From Candidatus Woesearchaeota archaeon (lineage in GTDB: Archaea > Nanobdellota > Nanobdellia > Woesearchaeales > WAPJ01): a stretch of 5,901 nt of DNA. Shown in pieces: positions 1-4,204 of the stretch. The number at the start of each line of letters is the position of its first letter. Position 1 is the first letter of the stretch. The stretch covers positions 1 to 5,901 of the forward strand of contig WIAN01000093.1 of the NCBI GenBank assembly GCA_015519985.1, in the 5' to 3' direction. The position numbers were made by a program, and so were the translations under genes. A model generated the notes under the pieces. The model did no database searches, had not been told where the DNA came from, and saw nothing but the letters and a program-made list of their open reading frames with translations.

Positions 1-30
1 ATAGTAGTGTTGTATTGAGATTGTCTTAAT

Positions 31-73
31 ACTGTATCATTATTGTTTTTTTGATACGGTTTTTTATTTTTTT
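31..73 (+). terminator. Stem-loop followed by T tract, possible terminator of an upstream + strand gene
   Basis: ACTGTATCA (31-39) can pair with TGATACGGT (52-60), giving nine base pairs around a 12-nt T-rich loop. One pair is U-G, which forms only in the + strand RNA and would be an A/C mismatch in the opposite transcript. That favours a + strand function. Thirteen Ts with a single A interruption follow at 60-73. Hairpin plus U tract fits a transcript end for a gene lying left of the window, but that gene is not visible. Archaeal termination mainly needs the U tract, so the hairpin could also be a 3'-end stabiliser or a chance palindrome in AT-rich DNA. Confidence 0.4.
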
Positions 74-88
74 GAATATTTTTTAGTA

Positions 89-110
89 TTTATAAATAAT
101 TTATAAATAA
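89..110 (+). promoter_or_regulatory. Tandem TATA-like boxes (two exact 11-bp repeats)
   Basis: TTTATAAATAA occurs twice back to back (89-99 and 100-110). Each copy matches the archaeal TATA-box pattern. The centre of the second copy is about 28 nt upstream of an ATG at 133, the same spacing seen at the two leaderless + strand genes downstream. The core TTTATAAA is self-complementary, so orientation cannot be fixed from the box alone. No long ORF follows in either direction inside the window. The promoter would have to serve a very short transcript, or a - strand gene lying left of the window. Confidence 0.35.
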
Positions 111-132
111 CTATTTTTTATTTTGCATTTTT

Positions 133-179
133 ATGTGTGATTGTAATCTCCACAGGAAATAAAGGAGTTTCTTTTTTTT
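133..179 (+). other. Candidate micro-ORF or short RNA between a TATA pair and a T tract
   Basis: Starting at the position where a transcript from the upstream TATA box should begin, ATG at 133 opens a nine-codon frame (MCDCNLHRK) that stops at TAA 160-162. The segment AATCTCC (145-151) can pair with GGAGTTT (164-170) with one U-U mismatch, and eight Ts follow at 172-179. The stretch could therefore be a self-contained transcript of about 45-50 nt carrying either a leaderless micro-ORF or a small structured RNA. Nothing proves that it is transcribed, and short ORFs are common by chance. From 180 to 234 nothing further is recognisable. Confidence 0.15.
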
Positions 180-234
180 GTCTCATTTATGTATTATTAA
201 AGTATTGATAATGTATTATTTTGTATATTATTTT

Positions 235-250
235 GAAAAAGTTTATAAAA
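235..250 (+). promoter_or_regulatory. BRE/TATA promoter for the leaderless ORF at 273
   Basis: A purine-rich BRE-like block GAAAAAG (235-241) runs straight into the TATA box TTTATAAAA (242-250). The box centre lies about 27 nt before the ATG at 273, so transcription is expected to begin at or next to the start codon. There is no Shine-Dalgarno sequence between them. The spacing and motif follow the standard archaeal promoter rule. The start site itself is inferred. Confidence 0.6.
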
Positions 251-272
251 GATTATAACAAAACTTTTTTTT

Positions 273-368
273 ATGAATGATTTTGAAAAAGAAATTTTAT
301 TGAAAGAGATTGAAGAGTTAAAAAAAAGTAATGAAAGGTTGGAAAAAGCTTTTTTAGCTATGAGTTAA
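273..368 (+). CDS. 31-aa charged helical micro-protein, or N-terminal part of the next gene
   Basis: ATG at 273 opens a 31-codon frame ending at TAA 366-368. The product is almost entirely charged and aliphatic: it starts MNDFEKEILLKEIEELKK, and leucine/isoleucine spacing suggests one amphipathic helix or short coiled coil. The start is supported by a TATA box about 27 nt upstream, which makes the message leaderless. The stop codon is followed with no gap by the ATG of the winged-helix-like protein, in the same reading frame (both starts are divisible by three). Two readings are possible. One is a separate micro-protein whose translation delivers ribosomes to the next start. The other is the N-terminal helix of a single 141-residue protein interrupted by one nonsense codon. 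The family is not recognised. Confidence 0.5.
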   Translation: MNDFEKEILLKEIEELKKSNERLEKAFLAMS

Positions 369-698
369 ATGTTAGAATTACAATTAGAATTGTCTTTGCC
401 TAAAAATTTAGAAAAAGAAGAAAATAAAAATAAGGATCCTTTAAAATTGGAGTTTGAAAGAAAATTAAAAAAAAACAAAAATAAAATTGTTAAAAATAAA
501 ATTTTAGAAGTTTTAGAAAATAAAGATTTTCAAGAACTTTCAGATTTGAAATTTTTAATAGTTGATCAATTACAATATACTACAAAACCAAGTTTTTACA
601 GATATATAAAAGAATTAGAATTAGAAAAAAAGATAGAAAAAAATTATTTGGGAAATAAAACTTTTATAAAATTGCATAAAAGTATTGTAAAACATTAA
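369..698 (+). CDS. Small winged-helix-like DNA-binding protein
   Basis: This 109-residue protein has a charged, Lys/Glu/Asn-rich N-terminal third (residues 1-40). A C-terminal region then has the pattern of a winged helix-turn-helix: helix 1 about 40-52, helix 2 about 57-67, a likely recognition helix about 73-88 beginning TKPSFYRYIKELE, and a hairpin-like wing about 91-102 around the Gly-Asn of YLGNKTFIKL. Such domains bind DNA, usually as transcription regulators or replication accessory factors. The target here cannot be told. No membrane segment, metal site or effector domain is visible. The gene has no Shine-Dalgarno site and starts directly after the stop of the 31-codon ORF, so it probably depends on that ORF for transcription and translation. 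The fold call rests on sequence pattern only and is moderate. Autoregulation is possible but not shown. Confidence 0.65.
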   Translation: MLELQLELSLPKNLEKEENKNKDPLKLEFERKLKKNKNKIVKNKILEVLENKDFQELSDLKFLIVDQLQYTTKPSFYRYIKELELEKKIEKNYLGNKTFIKLHKSIVKH

Positions 699-701
699 AA
701 T

Positions 702-716
702 GAAAAGTTTTTTAAA
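702..716 (+). promoter_or_regulatory. BRE/TATA promoter for the DUF192 gene
   Basis: GAAAAG (702-707) followed by TTTTTTAAA (708-716) sits four bases after the stop of the winged-helix gene. The TTTAAA core is centred about 26-27 nt before the ATG at 740, which again predicts a leaderless message. There is no Shine-Dalgarno sequence in 717-739. The arrangement copies the promoter at 235-250, so the DUF192 gene is probably its own transcription unit. Confidence 0.5.
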
Positions 717-739
717 TTGCTTTTTCTTAAATTGTTTTT

Positions 740-1195
740 ATGCATACCAAAATTTATAAGAATAATAAAATTATTTCTAGGCCTAAAGTTGCTCATACGG
801 TTTTTCAAAAAGCAAGAGGTTTAATGTTTTCTAAACAAAGAGATTTGTTATTTGTTTTTAAAACTGAAGAAAGATTGAATTTTCATATGGTTTTTGTTTT
901 TTATCCTATTGATATTATTTTTATAAACCACAATTTTGAAGTTGTTGATTTTAAAAAATCTTTTAAGCCTTTTACTTTTTATTATTCTAAAAGAAAAGCG
1001 TTGTATGCTTTAGAAGTTAAAGAAGGTTTTATTGAAGAGAACAATATAAAAATTGGAGATAAACTTTTTATTGGGGAAAAAAATAATTCTAAAAATTCTA
1101 AAAGAAAAAGTAAGAATAAGAGTGTTAAAAAAACAGTAAAGAAAAAAGCAAGTGAAAGAAAAAATAGTAATAAGAAGAGCAGTAGAAAAAAATAA
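740..1195 (+). CDS. DUF192 (UPF0127) family protein with long basic tail
   Basis: Residues 10-112 show the DUF192 pattern in order: the VAHT...RGLMF segment (17-30), LLFVF (36-40), the signature FHMVFVFYPIDIIFI (48-62, with the conserved Met50 and the P-I/L-D-I-I-F core), LEVKEGF (91-97) and GDKLFIG (106-112). DUF192 is a small widespread beta-rich domain of unknown biochemical function. Many bacterial members are exported, but this one has no signal peptide and should be cytoplasmic. After the domain, residues 113-151 form a disordered Lys/Ser/Asn/Arg tail in which 19 of 39 residues are Lys or Arg. Such a tail is not part of the usual family and suggests binding to nucleic acid or another acidic surface. 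The start is the only Met before the domain and is placed about 27 nt after a TATA-like box. The gene converges on tRNA-Trp with a 30-nt gap. Confidence 0.85.
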   Translation: MHTKIYKNNKIISRPKVAHTVFQKARGLMFSKQRDLLFVFKTEERLNFHMVFVFYPIDIIFINHNFEVVDFKKSFKPFTFYYSKRKALYALEVKEGFIEENNIKIGDKLFIGEKNNSKNSKRKSKNKSVKKTVKKKASERKNSNKKSSRKK

Positions 1196-1225
1196 TAAAA
1201 ATAATATAGTGATAATAATAAAAAG

Positions 1226-1354
1226 TGGGGGTGCTGGGATTCGAACCCAGATCTGCTGGTAACCCCAACAGCATTTTTTTTCATCGTGAATTTTCTTCAC
1301 TCTTAGCTCCAATTTCTGGAGCCAGCCATTCTGGCCAGGTTAAACTACACCCCC
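1226..1354 (-). tRNA. tRNA-Trp (CCA anticodon), intron-containing
   Basis: Reading the - strand from 1354, the acceptor arm GGGGGUG pairs fully with CACCCCC (1233-1227), and the discriminator base is A at 1226. The D stem is GUUU/GAAU with GG in the loop, the anticodon stem is GCUGG/CCAGC, the anticodon loop is CUCCAGA after splicing, and the T arm is CUGGG-UUCGAAU-CCCAG. The anticodon CCA lies at 1319-1317. The mature molecule is 74 nt once a 55-nt intron is removed. CCA is not encoded: C then U follow the discriminator. The variable loop is short (four nt, AGAU). A run of five Us directly follows the gene (1224-1220 read on the - strand) and may end transcription. This is essential for Trp decoding and is an unambiguous call. 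Confidence 0.97.
1261..1315 (-). other. tRNA-Trp intron (37/38) with bulge-helix-bulge splice motif
   Basis: The intron runs from 1315 to 1261 on the - strand, between G37 and A38. The expected bulge-helix-bulge forms exactly. The anticodon stem GCUGG/CCAGC is the outer helix. CUCC (C32-C35) pairs with GGGG near the intron 3' end as the central four-pair helix. The three-base bulges are AG^A at the 5' site and UU^A at the 3' site. The splicing endonuclease would cut at both bulges. Inside the intron a five-pair hairpin, GUGAA-GAAAA-UUCAC, spans 1300-1286. A second intron segment (UGGAG, near the 5' end) is also complementary to the anticodon region. Confidence 0.92.
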
Positions 1355-1379
1355 GCAATATTAAGAATGTTAATTTGTT

Positions 1380-1391
1380 CTTTTTAAAAAG
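1380..1391 (-). promoter_or_regulatory. TATA box for tRNA-Trp
   Basis: The palindromic stretch CTTTTTAAAAAG is centred about 31 nt upstream of the tRNA 5' end (1354) on the - strand. With the usual 26-27 nt spacing, transcription would start around 1358-1359, leaving a leader of four or five bases for RNase P to remove. The 71-nt space between the tRNA and the upstream protein gene holds no other clear signal. Read-through from that gene cannot be excluded. Confidence 0.5.
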
Positions 1392-1425
1392 TTTATTGTT
1401 TTAAAAGAATAATAAATGTTAAAAA

Positions 1426-1827
1426 TCATTTTTTTGGAAGTACTATTCTATAAACAAGATCATAAGGAATGTTTCTTATAATCTCTTTTCCATTTGAAGG
1501 ACTTTTAGCAGTTAAAGTTAAAATTCCTTCATCTCCTATTCTTACTATTTCTGAAAGAACTATTTTAGAGTATCCTGTAAGATAAGCGGATAAAAAAACA
1601 TTATATTTTTTTATTTCTTCTTCTAAAAGAGGCATTTCTCTAGGAACATACAATCCTTTATTTTGATCATAAGCATAATTAAAAAATAATTCTTCTAAAC
1701 TGTGAGAAAAAAATGATCCTTCTTTGTGTATATTTGTTGCAGAATTTAAAATTTCAATTCTAATTCCTTTATTAAAAACTATTATTGCATTATTGTAAGG
1801 TAAATCTTCATGTATGTAAGGTTCCAT
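1426..1827 (-). CDS. Unrecognised 133-aa soluble protein
   Basis: I do not recognise this family. The protein begins MEPYIHEDLPYNNAI and has alternating hydrophobic stretches (about residues 13-28 and 79-133) that suggest a mainly beta or alpha/beta soluble fold. It has no signal peptide, membrane segment, cysteine or obvious catalytic motif. The ending IPYDLVYRIVLPKK looks like a terminal strand followed by a basic end. Composition is ordinary for the window. The gene starts nine bases after the stop of the three-TM protein on the same strand and lacks a convincing TATA box at the right distance, so the two are probably co-transcribed. No Shine-Dalgarno sequence is present in the nine-base gap (AAGTTTAAA). 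ORF length, good amino-acid composition and tight packing support a real gene; its function is unknown. Confidence 0.7.
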   Translation of the reverse strand: MEPYIHEDLPYNNAIIVFNKGIRIEILNSATNIHKEGSFFSHSLEELFFNYAYDQNKGLYVPREMPLLEEEIKKYNVFLSAYLTGYSKIVLSEIVRIGDEGILTLTAKSPSNGKEIIRNIPYDLVYRIVLPKK

Positions 1828-1836
1828 TTTAAACTT

Positions 1837-2652
1837 TTAACTTAAATTTGTTATGTTTGTTGTTATTGGTGCTGTAAAGGTTGTTGAATTAAAACTCATT
1901 GTTTTTATTGCTATTATTGCCAATATTATTAATAATATTATGAATAATACTATTATTATTTTTTGAAATGTTGTCAATCCTTTTTTTACTTTTACTCTTG
2001 CTTCTAACATTTTTTCTAATTTTTGTTTTTTAGTATTTTGTTCTTTTGTTGTTTTTGTTTTTTTTATTTCTTTTTGTCTTCCTATTTTAACAATATAGTA
2101 AAGCAACAATATTAAGATTATTAATATTATTATTAATGTTATTACTAATTTTTTTATGCTTCCAAATAACATTGATAATAATGATTTTTTGTATTCTTTA
2201 AAATTATTATTGTTTGTTTGATTTGTTGTATTATTTGTGTTGTTGTTTTGTGTTGTTTGATATTTTTCGCATTCAAAATATAATTTTGTTTTTATTGTTT
2301 GTAATGGATACTTATTTACTTCTATTAAATATGTTATTTCGCTTTCATTTATTTTTTTATTTGTTTTTGCTTCTATCCAATAATTTTTAATCTCTCCAGG
2401 TTGTGTGATTACAAAGTTTGGATGGAATTCTACATATAAGTTGTCTTTATTTTGTAATATTTTAAATCTTGCTACATGTTTTTTATTGTCTAAATTTTGA
2501 TAAGTATAATTTGTTGATATTGCTTTGTATAATATGCATTGTTTGTTATTGTTATTTTCACTTTTTACTATTGGATTAAAATATAAGAATGCTAATATTA
2601 TTATGAATAAGAATAGTATTGTTAAGAATATTTTTGTGTTTGCTTTTTTCAT
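1837..2652 (-). CDS. Three-TM envelope protein with extracytoplasmic beta-rich domain
   Basis: This 271-residue protein has a first hydrophobic segment at about 8-25 after MKKANTK (signal anchor). An outside domain at about 30-132 follows, with two cysteines (C39 and C128) placed near its ends and able to form a disulfide. An Asn/Thr-rich linker at 133-150 holds several N-X-S/T sequons. A second membrane helix spans about 169-188, then comes a very basic loop (189-230), a third helix at about 231-249 and a short Thr/Asn-rich tail. The positive-inside rule places the N-terminus and the basic loop in the cytoplasm, and the 30-150 domain and the tail outside. The outside domain has strand-like alternation but no family I can name. 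Its position between the S-layer-type gene and the small unrecognised gene suggests a surface or membrane accessory role, which is inference only. Confidence 0.75.
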   Translation of the reverse strand: MKKANTKIFLTILFLFIIILAFLYFNPIVKSENNNNKQCILYKAISTNYTYQNLDNKKHVARFKILQNKDNLYVEFHPNFVITQPGEIKNYWIEAKTNKKINESEITYLIEVNKYPLQTIKTKLYFECEKYQTTQNNNTNNTTNQTNNNNFKEYKKSLLSMLFGSIKKLVITLIIILIILILLLYYIVKIGRQKEIKKTKTTKEQNTKKQKLEKMLEARVKVKKGLTTFQKIIIVLFIILLIILAIIAIKTMSFNSTTFTAPITTNITNLS

Positions 2653-2678
2653 AAGAATTCACTTTTATATTTTTAACT

Positions 2679-2686
2679 TATTTTAA
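2679..2686 (-). promoter_or_regulatory. Possible TATA box for the three-TM protein
   Basis: On the - strand TTAAAATA is centred about 30 nt before the ATG at 2652, which would give a leader of a few bases. A second TATA-like string, ATATAAAAG, lies too close (about 15 nt). The region is so AT-rich that either could be chance. There is no clear Shine-Dalgarno sequence before the start. Confidence 0.25.
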
Positions 2687-2703
2687 GTACATTAAATATA
2701 AAC

Positions 2704-2743
2704 AATAAAATATTAAAAATATTTTAAAAAAAATTTTAAAAGT
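2704..2743 (-). terminator. U-tract terminator of the S-layer-type gene
   Basis: Downstream of the stop codon at 2755-2753, the - strand transcript runs into an eight-U tract (2733-2726), followed by further U runs to about 2704. Short A/U-only pairing is possible around it, but there is no GC-containing stem. Clustered U runs are the usual archaeal termination signal. Its place right after the probably strongest gene in the window fits. Confidence 0.45.
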
Positions 2744-2752
2744 TTTTTATTT

Positions 2753-4018
2753 TTAGTAGTATGTTTGTGTTTCTTCTCCTTCTTCTTTTCTTCTCATTTT
2801 TGAGAATACTGCTATTAATCCTAATAAGATTAATAATACTACTAATACTAATAAGCTAATTTCTAACCATTTCTTTAATGTTTCTGTTCCTGTTGTTGTT
2901 GTTTTTTGTTCTACTTTTTCTACTGTTAATGGTACTGCTACTTGTGTTAATGCTTTTCCACTTACATCTGATACTGTTACTGTTAATACTTTACTTCCTT
3001 CTGCATCACTGTTTGGTGTTACTTCTAAGTTTACTACTGCTGTGCTTTCTCCTGGTACTACTACTACTGAACTTGGGTTTGCTTTTACACTTCCCCATTC
3101 ATTTACTCCTGCAACATCTAAGATTACTGTTTTTGCTTCTTTTCCTTCATTTGATACTATTACAGGTACTGTTACTGTTTCTCCTGCTTTTACATTTCCA
3201 GGTGTTCCTACTAATAATCTTAATACATTTGTGTCTTCTGTGTTGGTTCCACAAACTTCATCGTCTGTTACTACTTTTAATTCTTTTGTGTATTCTTCTG
3301 TTTTGTATCCGTCATTGTATTCTACTACTGCTTTTACTTTATAATTTCCTGATTCTAAGCAGTTTGGTATTCTTAAGAATAAATCTTCTGTTTCTTTTGA
3401 TTCATCAGGGTTTATTTCTGAAATGTAATCTGATGCTGTTACTCCTGCTCCTTCTACTGTTAATGTTACTTTTACATCTTCTTCTGTTTCATCTCCGTAG
3501 TTTTTTACTAATACTTGTGCTAATACTGCTCTTCCTGATTGTACATATTCTGATGGGTTGAATGTTATGTCTTTTATTACTAAACTGTGTCTGTCTCCTG
3601 TTAATCTTACTCTGTATAAGTATTCTGCTGCTACTCCTGTTCTTGTTCCTACTCTTACTCTTAAATCATAATAATCTTTTTCCATTTTTACAGGTAATGT
3701 TAATTGTAAGTTTTTGTACATTACATCTCCTGCTTCCATGTCGAATAATGGTGTTCTGTCGAAGATTGATTCTACATTGTTGTGTTCATATCCTAATATT
3801 TCAGCTTCTACTTCTACATCATTTTCTGTAGCGTTTGCTGATAATTTTACTCTTATATCTACATTGTCTCCTCTTTGTACTACTAATACGTCTCCTGGTT
3901 CAAATACGTCTCCGTTTATTTTTACTTTTTCTACTGTTGGCAAAGCATATGCTGTTGTTGCAAATACAACCGCAAGTACTAATATTAACATTATACTTGC
4001 TATTTTTTTCATATCCAT
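2753..4018 (-). CDS. S-layer-type surface protein with Ig-like domains and C-terminal membrane anchor
   Basis: Starting at the Met at 4018 the protein has 421 residues. An upstream in-frame ATG at 4039 would add seven. I choose 4018 because GGAGGG (4033-4028) lies nine bases before it and would be inside the longer version. A Sec signal peptide spans residues 1-25 (MDMKK, hydrophobic core, AYA before LPT). Three beta-sandwich regions follow: about 26-140; 145-251, resembling CARDB/COG1361-type Ig domains with YGDETEEDVKVTLTVEG; and 265-368, with SNEGKEAKTVILDV. A Thr-rich linker leads to one membrane helix (about 384-406) and a charged cytoplasmic tail ending TQTYY. C220 and C256 could form a disulfide. 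The layout matches archaeal S-layer or S-layer-like proteins. It is acidic and less Lys/Asn/Ile-biased than its neighbours, as expected for an abundant surface protein. Main S-layer subunit status is inferred. Confidence 0.85.
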   Translation of the reverse strand: MDMKKIASIMLILVLAVVFATTAYALPTVEKVKINGDVFEPGDVLVVQRGDNVDIRVKLSANATENDVEVEAEILGYEHNNVESIFDRTPLFDMEAGDVMYKNLQLTLPVKMEKDYYDLRVRVGTRTGVAAEYLYRVRLTGDRHSLVIKDITFNPSEYVQSGRAVLAQVLVKNYGDETEEDVKVTLTVEGAGVTASDYISEINPDESKETEDLFLRIPNCLESGNYKVKAVVEYNDGYKTEEYTKELKVVTDDEVCGTNTEDTNVLRLLVGTPGNVKAGETVTVPVIVSNEGKEAKTVILDVAGVNEWGSVKANPSSVVVVPGESTAVVNLEVTPNSDAEGSKVLTVTVSDVSGKALTQVAVPLTVEKVEQKTTTTGTETLKKWLEISLLVLVVLLILLGLIAVFSKMRRKEEGEETQTYY

Positions 4019-4026
4019 TTTGTTTA

Positions 4027-4034
4027 TCCCTCCT
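4027..4034 (-). promoter_or_regulatory. Shine-Dalgarno site deciding the start of the S-layer-type gene
   Basis: The - strand reads AGGAGGGA here, complementary to the archaeal 16S rRNA 3' end (CCUCC). Nine bases separate it from the ATG at 4018, and 15 from a second ATG at 4012. It is the only strong Shine-Dalgarno sequence before a gene in the window, where the other starts look leaderless or coupled. Confidence 0.7.
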
Positions 4035-4091
4035 AACATTTTGTTAGCATTATGATTATTTTTTTAACTTTTTTAGTATAAAAAAGATTGG

Positions 4092-4108
4092 TTATATTTA
4101 AATCTTTC
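4092..4108 (-). promoter_or_regulatory. BRE/TATA promoter of the S-layer-type gene
   Basis: On the - strand GAAAGA (4108-4103) is followed by TTTAAATATAA (4102-4092), a good archaeal BRE/TATA pair. Transcription would begin near 4071, giving a leader of about 50 nt that contains the Shine-Dalgarno site. That contrasts with the leaderless genes on the + strand. Confidence 0.6.
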
Positions 4109-4125
4109 TATTCTGTTGTTCTTAT

Positions 4126-4152
4126 TAAGTAACAATATAGTATTACTACTTA
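4126..4152. promoter_or_regulatory. Imperfect palindrome upstream of the S-layer-type promoter
   Basis: TAAGTAACAATA and TATTACTACTTA form 12-base arms around TAG with two internal mismatches. The element lies about 20-50 bp upstream of the BRE/TATA of the S-layer-type gene and about 55 bp after the stop of the PKD gene. It could be an operator for the former, a weak 3' stem for the latter, or chance. The sequence between 4153 and 4204 is T-rich on both strands and shows nothing else. Confidence 0.25.
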
Positions 4153-4204
4153 AAAATGTTTTCATTTTTGTCTTTTGTTGGTAATAAAAATTTTTTAAAT
4201 GATT

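Noticed and set aside
366..368. Recoding of the stop as an unusual amino acid
   Set aside because: The codon is TAA, whereas selenocysteine uses TGA and pyrrolysine TAG, and no recoding structure is visible downstream.
982..1312. Two 100-codon - strand ORFs, Phe/Leu-rich
   Set aside because: They run antisense through the Lys-rich tail of the DUF192 gene and across the tRNA-Trp gene; both are shadows.
1261..1315. Box C/D guide RNA inside the tRNA-Trp intron
   Set aside because: GUGAAGA and CGAUGA resemble C boxes and CUAA a D box, but the order and spacing are wrong, no proper terminal D box exists, and the guide-like UGGAG would direct methylation to A36 rather than the expected C34.
4037..4039. 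ATG at 4039 as start of the S-layer-type gene
   Set aside because: The Shine-Dalgarno site would then fall inside the coding region, and the extra MLGGINK is unlike the charged n-region that begins at MDMKK.
2878..4055. Several + strand ORFs of 70-227 codons, very Leu/Val/Thr-rich
   Set aside because: They lie antisense inside the S-layer-type gene. Their Leu-rich composition comes from reading its Val/Thr/Glu codons in other frames, and they have no promoter, RBS or sensible domain.
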